A stretch of 64,000 bases of DNA from Corythucha ciliata (lineage: Eukaryota; Arthropoda; Insecta; Hemiptera; Tingidae). Below, piece by piece: positions 12,201 to 21,800 of this stretch. The position numbers and the translations under genes are program-made. The notes beneath the pieces were generated by a model that saw only the letters and a program-made list of their open reading frames with translations, made no database searches and had not been told where the DNA came from. The DNA is taken from the NCBI GenBank assembly GCA_038030265.1, contig CM075941.1, positions 43,958,164 through 44,022,163 on the forward strand, written 5' to 3'. Each line of letters starts with the position of its first letter. Within the stretch, counting starts at the first letter, position 1.

Positions 12201-14330
12201 TATTTCCAGTCACGTATTTCACTTTTACAACGCTTCTCAACGACTTTAAAATGTTTTGCTAACTATTTTGTGCCCAATTTTCAGTAATCATCATTTTCTA
12301 CTTTTCAATTTTTTTTCAATGTTGAAAAAAAAATCCTCTCCGTTCCATCGTGACAAATAATGTTTTCCAAATTAAGTGGCGGAGAGTATTATATATCACA
12401 ATAAAAAGAAGAAAATAACGCGCTTGCGCCCACCGACTAAGGTGAATCACACCTCAGTCGGAGCTAAGACCTCAACAGGTGTGGGACTATAATTCCTAAT
12501 ATCCTACAAATAAACCCCCAGGGGTTTATCCCCCGGTTTGGGGGGTTCAAACCCCCAAAACCCACCCTGTAAATCCGTCACTGGCGCTCACACACTTGCA
12601 CTCAGCTTTGTTGTTGTTCGTTGCAAACAGAGTGATTCGAGAGGCTAAACAAACGAACATTTTGGTTGAAAAAGCTTAAACAAACGAATTCACTCACCAT
12701 GTGTCTGGCTGCGTGTGATAATGGCCACGCACACTTATTCGAAATGAATTTAATGATATTTCGGCAAAACGTAAAAAAAACGAATGTGAACGTTTTCGAT
12801 TAATTATTCAGTATGTGTTGCGTCAGGTTCACGGCTGTCTTGATCAGGTCTTTTTACTGACGCTTGGAGAGCCCCCCCCCCCCCCGAAAGGTAACCATCA
12901 AATGTGTTCAAACCGGAATCTGCTAGTTCCCTCGGAATGAAATTGCAATCTCAGCAGCGTAATCAATTGTCTCGTGAGTCTACGGCCATAAAAAGGGCTC
13001 ACTCGTTCAAAATAATCGTCCGAGTGATCGATTGAATTGTTGTGGGTGGCGGATCCCCTGGGTCAAAGTATTTTTGTTACGCTTGTTTTGTTGATACGTG
13101 GGCAAAAAACATTCAAAACATATAGCGATTGCGCGGAATTGCCTTATACTTTTCTCTAAATTGTCTCGCGTGGGGAAATTTCGATGCTTTTTTTAAAATT
13201 TATTTTTGATTGGTGCGTGGTAGTTTTCCAACGTTTTTTTCTCTTCAGTTCAATTAATTATTTCAATGAAAATATTTTTAGGGGCTCGATAAATAATTAC
13301 AGCGCGACTTTGGAAGAGCTGAAAGTTAAAGTAAGCGTACCCTCTCTCCCACGCTTCACTCACTACCACTGAGTTCACTCTCTCTGTTTCACTCTTTTTT
13401 CTCTCTCTCCACAGTATCCCATAAAAAATGTGTCTCTGCTGATCAAATCATGCCTGACGCTAGCGTTCGTCATCGCCCTGTTCTTCCTGCACTCACTCCC
13501 TGAACTGAATCTGTCGCTCGGCTGGGCCGCCCTACTCGGCGTCATCCTTCTGCTCGTTTTGGCCGATGTAACCGACTTGGAATCGATTCTCGCTCGAGTC
13601 GAATGGAGCACTCTGATATTTTTCACAGCTCTGTTCATCCTCATGGAGGTTTTTTATTGTACTTAACGAGTTAATTTTAACGTTTTAGCCAACCTTTTTT
13701 AAAACCGACAAAAGGCTCTTTCCCGTCTTGGACTCATCGAATGGATCGGTCGTGCAACTGAAAACGTCATCCGCAGTGTCCCAGAAACTTATCGCCTGAC
13801 GGCGGCCATCCTTCTAATTCTATGGGTGTCCGCCTTAGCCTCGTCATTCGTCGACAACATCCCACTGACGACCATGATGATTCGTATTGTCGTCTCGTTG
13901 AGTCAATCAGCTGATTTACACCTACCGCTTCAACCTCTCGTCTGGTCATTGGCTCTCGGCGCTTGTTTAGGAGGTGATATAGAGGGGTAGTAAAGGGGAT
14001 GGTGATCGGGGTCTGGGGGGAGGGGGGTAATTAACGGACTATTTCATGAACATTTTCCCACACTTTTCAAGGAAACGGAACGTTAATCGGAGCATCGTCG
14101 AACGTCGTCTGCGCCGGCGTTGCTGAACAGCACGGTTACCGATTCTCGTTCATGCAATTTTTGAAGTAATTACTATCTGTTCTATTATTTTAATTTAAAA
14201 CTAACGATTTACCCCTATCCCTCATCATATCTTCCATTTCAGAATTGGAATGCCAATAACAATAGGAAGTGTCATCGTGGCTACTATTTACCTGCTAATA
14301 GCACACGTGGCCCTTGGATGGAACGGTTAA
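3949..14330 (+). CDS. OCA2: P protein (OCA2) homologue, 5' incomplete
   Basis: This gene encodes a P-protein-type transporter of the SLC13/ArsB/NhaD superfamily, which in animals acts in the melanosome or pigment-granule membrane and controls lumenal pH. Exons: 3949-4292, 4368-4527, 4587-4658, 4734-4865, 4945-5060, 5265-5403, 5473-5608, 5675-5819, 13282-13330, 13415-13648, 13715-13973, 14072-14165, 14243-14330. All borders are GT-AG and every phase matches, ending at TAA. Visible family signatures are [107 protein letters not shown] and a C-terminal [11 protein letters not shown]. From 3949 the model gives about 655 codons against 838 residues in human OCA2, so the N-terminus is missing or lies upstream. 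One codon, 4075-4077, is TAG (see that entry). If that stop is real and not spliced out, this copy is non-functional. Confidence 0.95.
4075..4077 (+). other. OCA2: In-frame TAG inside the OCA2 lumenal-domain frame
   Basis: Reading the frame of exon 3949-4292, the codons run AAG GAA CAC GTA GTG TTT TAG CTG AAT. The residues before it (KEHVVF) and after it (LNGSG) lie where human OCA2 reads EEHIVVEL, so the stop sits in place of a Gln or Glu. The same bases, GTGTTTTAG, look like a splice acceptor, so a transcript could instead begin this exon at 4078 (also phase 0). A sequencing or assembly error of one base is the third option. Confidence 0.6.
7180..7300 (-). repeat. Minisatellite fragment
   Basis: A few loose copies of the CCAACCAC-AAAGATCC type motif, the reverse complement of the 2745-3460 unit, are seen here. 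Copies are poor and spacing is irregular. Confidence 0.4.
8770..9235 (-). repeat. Inverted-orientation copy of the 16-bp minisatellite
   Basis: Repeated blocks close to CCAACCACAGCAAAGCT fill this region. On the minus strand this reads AGCTTTGCTGTGGTTGG, clearly related to the GAGCTTTTTGTGGTTC unit at 2745-3460. The two arrays therefore face each other across about 5.3 kb containing the first OCA2 exon block. The plus-strand reading frame at 8644-8985 is a translation of this repeat. Confidence 0.7.
9243..9288 (+). repeat. Poly-T tract, 46 nt
   Basis: An uninterrupted run of T. On the minus strand it could be the A tail of an old retroposed copy, but the sequence on its 3' side (minus-strand upstream, 9290 onward) is only degenerate repeat, so no retroposed body can be recognised. 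Confidence 0.9.
9290..9950 (+). repeat. Degenerate AATTTCGCGG array
   Basis: Loose copies of a motif of about 30-38 bp containing AATTTCGCGGA followed by a T-rich then poly-A stretch (for example around 9680, 9820 and 9870). The same family appears at 15140-15620, 24590-25010 and 56400-56700. A small tetranucleotide run (CATC repeated) closes it at about 9929-9948. Confidence 0.6.
10270..12155 (+). mobile_element. Ty3/gypsy retrotransposon remnant (RNase H to integrase)
   Basis: A broken pol region in OCA2 orientation. In order: the RT/RNase H junction with [14 protein letters not shown] (10345-10390) and [18 protein letters not shown]; a loop motif [10 protein letters not shown] (about 10685); the integrase entry HTTHAG; a core Asp in MDYAGPF (about 11133); a second Asp in SDNA (about 11292); the glutamate block [13 protein letters not shown] (about 11365-11405); and a tail [16 protein letters not shown] as in gypsy integrases, followed by a Pro/Thr-rich end. 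The frame is broken by a nonsense codon at 10495-10497, a frame change near 10620-10680, and further stops and shifts at 11018 and in the 11020-11340 integrase part. Gag, protease and the RT palm are absent. It is a dead, 5'-truncated copy. The coding strand and element class are clear; the exact ends are not. Confidence 0.9.
12375..12480 (+). repeat. Probable 3' LTR fragment of the gypsy remnant
   Basis: After the pol tail comes a purine-rich AAGTGGCGGAG, then AGTATTATATATCACAATAAAAAG. A purine tract followed by a TGTTATAT-like LTR start is usual for gypsy elements. CAATAAA at 12399-12405 would be its poly(A) signal. A perfect-looking hairpin sits inside at 12433-12461 (12-bp arms CCGACTAAGGTG / CACCTCAGTCGG, one mismatch). 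No 5' LTR copy is seen for comparison, so this is inferred. Confidence 0.4.
12511..12560. repeat. Double C/G-rich palindrome
   Basis: Two adjacent palindromes: TAAACCCCCAGGGGTTTA (12511-12528) and TTTGGGGGG-TTC-AAACCCCCAAA (12537-12559). They precede AAATCCGTCACTGG, a phrase often found at transposon ends. Probably the terminus of an old element; the element itself cannot be delimited. Confidence 0.45.
13282..14330 (+). CDS. OCA2: OCA2 exons 9-13: second transporter half and C-terminus
   Basis: After the giant intron, exon 13282-13330 completes the AGG codon begun at 5818 and gives the end of the cytosolic linker (EELKVK). Exon 13415-13648 follows with [38 protein letters not shown] and [17 protein letters not shown]. 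Exon 13715-13973 contains [19 protein letters not shown], the second copy of the DN motif seen at LLDNVTT in the first half. Exon 14072-14165 has [16 protein letters not shown], and 14243-14330 the last helix and the C-terminus WNG. Introns are 66-98 nt. The sequence is intact with no stops, so selection on this half acted until recently. Confidence 0.95.
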
Positions 14331-14405
14331 CTCACTTTCCTGACATTTTTAAAATTGTCTGCATATTTTACGTTATTTGTAATTATTTTCAGAGTTATTT
14401 ATCAG

Positions 14406-14411
14406 AATAAA
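14406..14411 (+). terminator. OCA2: OCA2 poly(A) signal
   Basis: AATAAA lies 76 nt after the OCA2 stop codon and is followed by T-rich sequence (TTGTTTTTGC) and a GTGTAG stretch, as expected for a cleavage site. It implies a 3' UTR of about 100 nt. Confidence 0.7.
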
Positions 14412-14979
14412 ATTGTTTTTGCTTCCTCGAATGCACCAAAGGTGTAGATGAAGCATTGTGATATAGTGAAAAAAATCAGCACTTTCGACCCTTTTCTTCC
14501 TTTTTACGTTCTCAAAAATAATAATAATACCTCACATCCTGACTATTTGTGAATAAAATGGCCATTTCGTCCGAAAAAATCGACGATTCAGACACTAAAC
14601 TGGACATTTCTAGGTAAAATAGGCGATTTAGCCCACAATTAGTCAAATTAGGCCCTTTGAAATTGTATGCAGGCGGTCCAGTGGGCCTAAACAGTGCCAT
14701 TTTTGGCACTGTAAACCACCAAACGGGCGATTTTTAGCCACGGAACGGTGGTGATTTATCCCCTGGCCTGGAAACTGTCAACTTAACCTGAGGGGGGGAA
14801 AAAACTGAGGAAATGAGTCTATTTAGCCCTGGAATTTATATTTTTGGACACTGAACAAACTTGCACCCTGAAGTTAAGCACAGGGTTTTCGAAGCTGCAA
14901 ACTTGGATTAACACAAGTGGTATCTACCCTAACAACATACTAAAAATTCAGATTTACCGGATTTTTTGCAACCTTCGAT

Positions 14980-15620
14980 GTTTAAAGTGACTGGCCTAGT
15001 TAGTTTGCGGCCAATATTGAGAAAATCACTAATCAATACCGCGGCTAAAATTAAAGAAACGCTAATTTGCAGCTCAAAGTGAGAAAAGTGCTAATTCGCT
15101 GCTAAAAAAAAGTCGAAAATCGTCGTAAGGTAACAACATCGTCGGGTTTGGCCACCCAAAAAAACAATTCGGCGAGTTGACAAATTCATAAACAATTTTG
15201 GGGTGTTGGGTCATTTTACTTACATGTTTCCGGAACCTAAAAAAGGTTGGAAAAAGTGGTTTTCAGTGTGCTGTCCGCCTGTCGTTCTCGAAGAACAATT
15301 TCAGGGACTGACATTCCTTGCAAAAACTGAATTCCGCAGAGTTGACCCATTCAAAAAAAAAAAATTAGCGAGAACTGCGGGAACAATTTTTTAAACTTTT
15401 AAAAAATTAGGGTTTCTCAGCGTCAATAACCTGATTCCGCGCTACTGCCTACTGACCAATTCTGAAGGTAGTTTTTGGGGTTAGCTCTCAGAAAAAACAA
15501 AATTTCACTTCGCCGGTTCACCGAAAAAACTATTTCGTAGGTTTCACTGCATCAAAAACAATTTTTGGCACGTTTGAGCCCCACGAAATTTATTTTGTCA
15601 ATAGCCAACGCCACAGAAAT
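14980..15620. repeat. Degenerate motif arrays (two families)
   Basis: 15000-15110 has copies of the GCTAATT-GCGGCTAAAATT-GAGAAAA motif. 15140-15620 has copies of the AATTTCGCGG-TTGACCCATTCAAAAA motif. Both families recur elsewhere in the window. Copies are diverged and spacing is irregular. Confidence 0.55.
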
Positions 15621-15763
15621 AGGACATCCTGACTGACGCACACAAAAATCACCCGGGACCCCTTAAAAATTCAACTTTTTCCACTTTTTATGACCCATAA
15701 TGATTCAAAATACATCATCGGCAGGCAGCCCCCTCATTCAAAGTCGGCAAATGTCAAACAAAA

Positions 15764-15925
15764 CGTCCGGCACACCGCAAAAAAGTTACTTTTTTGGTGT
15801 TTTCTTCCGATCATGGTATAATGTACTACCCCGGGGACGGGGACAATTCTCACCATAGTAGATACCATAAATGTAGGAAAACACCAAAAAATTAACTTTT
15901 TTGCGGTATGCCTGGTGTTTTTAGT
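15764..15925. mobile_element. Small hairpin element
   Basis: Arms of about 38 bp with only a few mismatches: CACACCGCAAAAAAGTTACT-TTTTTGGTGTTTTC at the left, and at the right its complement ending TTTTTTGCGGTATGCCTGG. The centre holds a GATCATGGTATAATGTAC / CCATAGTAGATACCATA stretch that is itself partly inverted. Size and structure fit a MITE. No target duplication is visible. Confidence 0.55.
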
Positions 15926-15966
15926 GAGGCAAGATCCATTGACATAAAATTCTGGTTTAGAGCAGA

Positions 15967-16028
15967 TTATTTCCACCCGTCTTCTCCATTAACATATGTT
16001 TTAATTAAGAGAGGACGGGTGGAAATAA
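15967..16028. repeat. 62-nt hairpin
   Basis: 20-bp arms TTATTTCCACCCGTCTTCTC (15967-15986) and GAGAGGACGGGTGGAAATAA (16009-16028) pair with one mismatch around a 22-nt AT-rich loop. It sits just beside the previous hairpin element. It could be an RNA hairpin or another small element end. Confidence 0.6.
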
Positions 16029-17070
16029 ACAGCTCAATGGTAGACCAAATGGAAAACGCAAGTAGTGTTGGTCATCTGACAGGTCACAATCTTTTCCGGC
16101 CAATTGACCAGAATTTGACAATTTTGACCGGTTAAATTCTTTACCCATCAAACTAAGAGACAGCTTGGGCTTAGCAAGGCGCGTTTGAGCTTAAAGCATT
16201 AATTCTTAACTCACCAACAGGATGAAACATAATGCGAATATGATGAAAATCGACTGCATCTTGGCAAAACCGATGGGTCCATTCTGTTCGCATTTGAAAT
16301 TTCAAGTTCATCTTGTTCCGTCACCTTATTTTGATAAGTAAAAACTAAAGCCCCTGCAGAATAAAATGGCTCTGGGAGTGGCGCAGAAATACGGCCATTA
16401 TTTATGCGCAACATCATACACGGGGATCGAAGGGGGTCGAGGAATCACGGGTGACATACCCCCCCTTCTCTTCAAATCCCGAAGGTTCCTCCTCCCCCCC
16501 TCAAACCAACATCCACATCCTCAATACCTGTCTCACTAGTCTAAATAAACTCATCTTTCACCGTCAATCACGAATCAAAAATTAACCCCAAGACGTTGGA
16601 GGTTTGACCCACAAGGCGAAGAAAATTGCAGAGGCGTCCAGTCTTGCCGTTTCATGTCTGCAGACGTTCAGCCCACAGGGCTACTCACCGCGGTCTCACC
16701 AACCAAGTCAAATGCAGGAGACAGGTACACAGGACCAGGACACCGAGTATAGCCCTGTAGACTGAGACTGAAACGGAGAAAGGACCACCTTCGGCAATTC
16801 TTCTGCTAATCACAAAACCCAACACGAACGCCTAAATAGCTTAACATAAGCGGCAAGAACTCACCCTTTTTTCAACTTCATTTTGCAGACTTCGGCCGGC
16901 ACACAGCTCGGCAGTTTCTTCTGATCGCGACCAAGCAGCCCTTGCTCGCCAGCCAGCCAGCCGTGGTGCACACTTCCCGCGATCCCATCGACCATCGTTC
17001 AGAGATCCTTCAGCTAGAGAAGCTTCAACTAGAACGGGAAGAATTTGCTGGAAAGGAACAAAATTCCCGA

Positions 17071-17225
17071 GGAGGGAGAGTGAATTTAGACGGATGGAGG
17101 GAGAGTGAATTAAAGACGGATGGAGGGAGAGTGAATTTAAGACGGATGGAGGAAGAGTGAATTTAAGACGGATGGAGGGAGAGTGAATTTAAGACGGATG
17201 GTGGCAGAGGGGAGAGAGGGTGAAT
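17071..17225. repeat. 26-bp minisatellite
   Basis: Five to six head-to-tail copies of GACGGATGGAGGGAGAGTGA-ATTTAA. Starts at 17089, 17115, 17141, 17167 and 17193 are exactly 26 bp apart. Copies are nearly identical, so expansion is recent. Confidence 0.9.
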
Positions 17226-18439
17226 ATGACCGTATCAAAAGACAGGGAACTATCCGTGCAGTAGTGTTATTAAAGATATATTTTTTTCTCAGCTAATTAC
17301 AGTAATTAAAATTATTATTACCCCTCTCTCTTATATTTTCTGGTTTATTTCACATTGTTATTACACGGATAAATTGCGTTCCAAATACTTTTGATCACCT
17401 CTAAATTCACGACAACCAACATTTTTTCGTCTTACCCACAACATATTTTTCATAGTTTACTTTCAAAGGGGGCGAGGGACGAAATTAAAACACCGAGATG
17501 CAATGAGGGGGGGAAGATAAAGGCTGCGATAGCACTCGAATAAACAGCCATTGAACAGTTTTTTTTTTGTTCAATTTTCCAGCACGTTAAAAAGGCACTT
17601 TAAATTAGTGAAAAATGTTTACGCGTAAAATTTTAAAATTTGAGCGACAATTAGTAGCCGTTTCCGCTCTACAAAAAAAAAACTCTGTTCAAATTGTTTT
17701 CAGGGGGTGGGGGAGACTAGTAGAAATATAAATTGAGATAAATTGCGTACAACTACTTAATAGTCTGTTTGTCTAATTAACAAACAAAAATTTCATAATA
17801 ATTATTCGTATAAAACAAACATAACGCGAAAAACTTCAACAGTATATACAGATTAACCCGGGTTTAGCGTACATTTCATAAATAATAAATTTCTTTTTTT
17901 TTAATAGCAATATAATAATAAAAAAAATTGCCTCGCAAAGGTAAAACGAATATACACATTACACCTAAAGATGCCTGTAGTGAACAGGGAACTGGGAACT
18001 CTCACGCGAGGGAAAAAGGAGAGGGGGAGGGAGAAGTAGAAACGAATTTCACATCAAAATCTGTACACACGGAATTGTAAGCTCTGAAATTCTCCACTTG
18101 GTATTTACACTACAAAGCCCAATGCATGAGACGAAAAATAGCCCAACGAGTTCCTTAATGTTTAGGCGAATATGTTTTGTTTTTTTTTTTTAAGAATCGT
18201 ATAGTATGACGTTAAAAACGCTACGGATATGGACAGTTTCATGCTGGAATTTTTAAATAATAACAATTTTTAAAAAAGAGGCTAATTTGACTTGCGACCC
18301 CCTAGAAAATTTGCACGACTATCAAACCCCCCCTCGTGGGTGGGGGGGTTTGATTTGTTTCCTCGAAACAAGCGAAAATACTGGTCGCTACGCTTGCCCT
18401 AACACAGTGATTGATAGTACCGCTATCTTCCTTTGTTTT

Positions 18440-18445
18440 TTTATT
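18440..18445 (-). terminator. MAP7: MAP7 poly(A) signal
   Basis: AATAAA on the minus strand, about 100 nt after the MAP7 stop codon at 18548-18550. A CACTGTGTT stretch follows about 40 nt downstream. It gives a short 3' UTR. Confidence 0.6.
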
Positions 18446-18547
18446 AATTATAAAGAATAAAAATAAATAACTTACAGTTTTTTTTAAACCAGGCTACGCT
18501 TGGTCTGTCCGTTTTTTTTTCCTAAATTGTCGCTTCCGAAACGCAAT

Positions 18548-18831
18548 TTATGACAGTAAATCTGAAACAAGAGAGAAGCGTTTAGTGGGTGGTGACGGTG
18601 TTATGATGTGATGGTGGCGGGGGGGGGGGGTGAAGGGCCTTACCATTCATGACATGGGGTTCGTTATTTTTTTCTTGAAATTGAGGTATGAAGGCGGGAG
18701 CGTCGGCGGACAATTTACTACCGGCGACATTGTTGCCACCGCCGCCGCCTTCGATAATTTCACCGAGGGGTTGTTGACCGCCGCCGTCGTTCAAGTCGAC
18801 GAGCAAGGAGTTTGTCACGTTGTTATGAGCG
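18548..18831 (-). CDS. MAP7: MAP7 exons 17-18, C-terminus
   Basis: Exon 17 (18831-18644) encodes AHNNVTNSLLVDLNDGGG and a Gly-rich stretch ending PHVMN. Its donor GTAAGG then joins, across an 82-nt intron with a good pyrimidine tract (CTCTCTTGTTTCAG), to a 14-nt terminal coding exon: GAT TTA CTG TCA TAA, giving DLLS. If the intron is kept, the frame instead runs on for 21 residues of Pro/His-rich tail to a TAA at 18582-18584. I prefer the spliced form because the intron size matches its neighbours and both splice sites are strong. Confidence 0.7.
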
Positions 18832-21800
18832 CTTTAGAGTTGCGTTAAAAATAGAGAGAAATACAAGTTAATTATAACGGGCAGAGATAGTTTGAAGGAG
18901 CATGGGGGGGCTAGTCTATTTCAAAAGCGAAAACTAAGAACTAAGGGCAACAAACAAAAAAAAACATTAACAAAAAAACTCAACCGGTTAACAAAAATAG
19001 AGAATTAAAGCGCTCCCGGAAGCACAATTTCCCGTTGAAGGAGCTTCCCTGGCATTACGTACGTAATTAACTCGGCTAATTCTATGAGGGGGGATTAAAT
19101 TAAAATAGCTGCGGTCATAAACTAACGAAAAAGTATTTCTAAAATTAGCCCTAATGGCGGTACTGTGCTAACTGCGAGTGTCTAGGCGAAAGAAGTCACT
19201 AATGCCCCCCACCACCACCACCACCACAATCAACCATAAGTGCAGCACCACCTCGAACAAACCCCGGGAAAACTCAAAACTTTTTTTGTTTTGATAGTGG
19301 GGTTAGCGGGTATGGATTTCGTTCCCGTAAATTTCTTTAAAACAATCCTCCCCACCCCACCGCCACCACGCGAGGCTGACAACGTCAGCCGCACGTTTAA
19401 TTCGAACCCACAGCCGTTTGGTCATTCGCTTTTCACATCGCGTAACTCTATCCTACGAGGCACAGATCGTAACCCTGTCTTCCTTTTTTCACACCAATCA
19501 ACGCATTCCACCGGAGTACACCCCCCCCCCACTCATCACCAGCCAAAGTACCGAGCCCAGGGCGCCTAAGTCGATACTGCCTCATAAGCTGATAAGCCAT
19601 GCCTGGACACCACGAATGCCCTCCCCCCCTCACTCCTGGGCACTCCTCTATCAGTCCCAAATGTACGGAAACTAGAAGCCTTGGAACTATCCAAGCTTGC
19701 TACAAAGTGAGCCACAGGAGGTGCGAAACTGCGAAATCTTCCTCCAAATCAACGCCCCTGCGCGGCCACCGCATACACACGTCCACAGGCATCTGTGAAG
19801 CACTTAACGTGCTGTCAACATCCCTAACTCTCTCAGAAGCTCGTAGCTACTTTCACATCTTATGATCTTATGGGCTTTTTGATCGCCACTTTTCTGGCGA
19901 TCGGGCTCAAGTGTCTCTTTCCCGACCAACTGTGCACTGTGCAACCTTTATTTTCTTAAGTAGTATCCCATTTCCCCTAATGGATACTGTTCGTATCACC
20001 TGAGGGAACCATACAAGATTCACGCCTCCCTCTCCACCCAACCCATCTCCACTAGTGCCCTAAACCTAAAATCTCACACTCCTCCTGCCCATCCGAATTC
20101 ACCTCCCCTCCCCCGCAGGGTGAAGGAATCTCCTAGCGCTAAATGGACACCGCGGAAATCCTGCCATGATGGGGCAGTTTACTACAGTCCATCAGCCGCC
20201 CTTGTAAAGAGGACTCAGGGTGGGCTGACCCCGCCCCCATCACACACCCCAATGACACAAGTAACGTCAACATCAAAAGCTCCTATTCCTACTACTTCTT
20301 ACTGTTAATTTTTTTAAATGTCCAACTAGAACAAAAGCGTTAGTTTGAAAGCTTAAATTCCAGCACCCGGAAAACTCTAACACTAAACAAGAAAAATGTT
20401 GATTTTAAGCCTCGAAGTCGGTACGTTCAACAAAACATGCAGAGAAATCTTGAAAAAAAATGAATGTTTCGTGAAACTTACTGCGTCAGCCAAACGTTAA
20501 ATGAACGTTTTATCAAATTTTAACCCGAAGGAATACTACGAGGCCCGTCGTTTTTTATTCGTCAACTATTTGAATAGAAGTTTAAGAAGAATTGTCTAAC
20601 AAATTTTCTCTACGCCTAACAATCGAGTAGAATTCAACTACTAAGATAAAACGCTTTATGTCCCAGTCAAATTTAGCACCAACGGACACACCACCGCCAC
20701 CGCCCGGTAATAATAGTCACCACAGCCACGACCCGAGAGAAATAGATATGATTGTGCGAACTAACTAAACTTTGGAAAAAAAGTACTTACACGGAATTAA
20801 GGGAGCCGTTATGATGGTGGCCGTTGTGCCTGTTGTTCTCCTCTTTATGATGCTCATCCTCGTTCAAAAGTTGGTTCTCTTCAGCGTTGGCGTCGGTGTG
20901 ACCTCGTTCGGATTTGATGAAATTATTACTTTCGACGCTCAATCCTTCCGAAGATTTTTTAGTATCCTCCGGTGGGGAGTCGTCCTCTCCATCCTACACA
21001 TGACGGGGGGGGGGGGCACTGTAGGGTTAATGGTAAACTATGGATGGGGGGGGGTGGAACAAACCTTCGCCGGCGAGGAATTGGACGCGTTTGTTCCCTT
21101 GCCGCCTCGCGTTCGCGACATGATCGCTTCGACTCTTTTACGACGCGCCTGTCTGTCCTCCTCTTCCTGTTTCAGTCTTAGCTCCATTTCAATTCTAAGT
21201 TTTTCCGCTTCCTCTTTGGCTTTTCTTTCCGCTTCTTCTCTTTCAAGTTTGAGTTTCGCCTCTTCTTCTTTCCGTTTATTCTCCTCTTCTTCTCTCTTTT
21301 GAGCTTCCTACAAATTGTTTTGTTTTAAACAGATTTTTTTTGTCGACAGTAAAAAGTCGAACGGACTAACCTCAATAGCCTGTTGAAGTCGCATCTCTTC
21401 AGCTCGTTTGGCTTCTTCCAGAAGGCGAAGTTGCTCCTCCTCCATTTTTCGTTGCTCCTCTTCCTCTTTTCTAAGTCGCTCCTCTTCCGCTAACCGTTCG
21501 GCCTCCTACGAAATAATTTTATTAGACAACGCGCCCCCTTCGAGTAAACCCCGCTAGAAAGGCAAACTCACCAATCTCTGCCTTTCGAGCTCGGCCTCCC
21601 GTTCAGCCTGCTCACGAGCCAGACGACGTCGCTCGGCCAAAGCGGCTTTCGCCTCCTCTTCCGTGGTTATCCGCGTTTTAGCCACCATTGACGCTGCAAC
21701 ACAAAAACCCAAAATAATTATCAATTTTTTTTAAAAAGACATTCAAGTTCACGAACCAGTCATTTCAGATTCGCCGAATTCAGAAATGTTTTCCAAGCTT

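Larger units (their letters stand above)
5820..13281 (+). other. OCA2 giant intron, 7,462 nt
   Basis: This phase-2 intron splits the cytosolic linker, while the other introns in the mapped exon set are 59-204 nt long. From 5820 to 7150 there is nothing recognisable except poly-C tracts and AT-rich simple sequence. 7150-7450 and 8770-9235 hold CCACAAAGCTCCAAC-type minisatellite. 9243-9288 is poly-T and 9290-9950 is a degenerate AATTTCGCGG array. 10270-12155 is a retrotransposon remnant, and 12375-12600 has a probable LTR piece and hairpins. The rest up to the acceptor at 13281 shows no gene. Confidence 0.9.
14412..18439. other. Convergent intergenic spacer
   Basis: About 4 kb between the 3' ends of OCA2 and MAP7. 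It holds degenerate repeats at 14900-15620, hairpin elements at 15764-15925 and 15967-16028, a 26-bp minisatellite at 17071-17225, and a short G/C hairpin at 18319-18353 (ATCAAACCCCCCC and its complement). A plus-strand reading frame at 16942-17160 begins with LQLEKLQLEREEF but runs into the minisatellite, and I do not call it a gene. Confidence 0.75.

Noticed and set aside
16942..17160. Frame with LQLEKLQLEREEF helix
   Set aside because: Continues into the 26-bp minisatellite and has no start context or homology; perhaps a scrap of an old element.
20772..21302. 176-codon plus-strand frame
   Set aside because: It is the antisense of MAP7 exons 15-16; its Ser/Phe richness mirrors the Glu/Lys-rich true strand.
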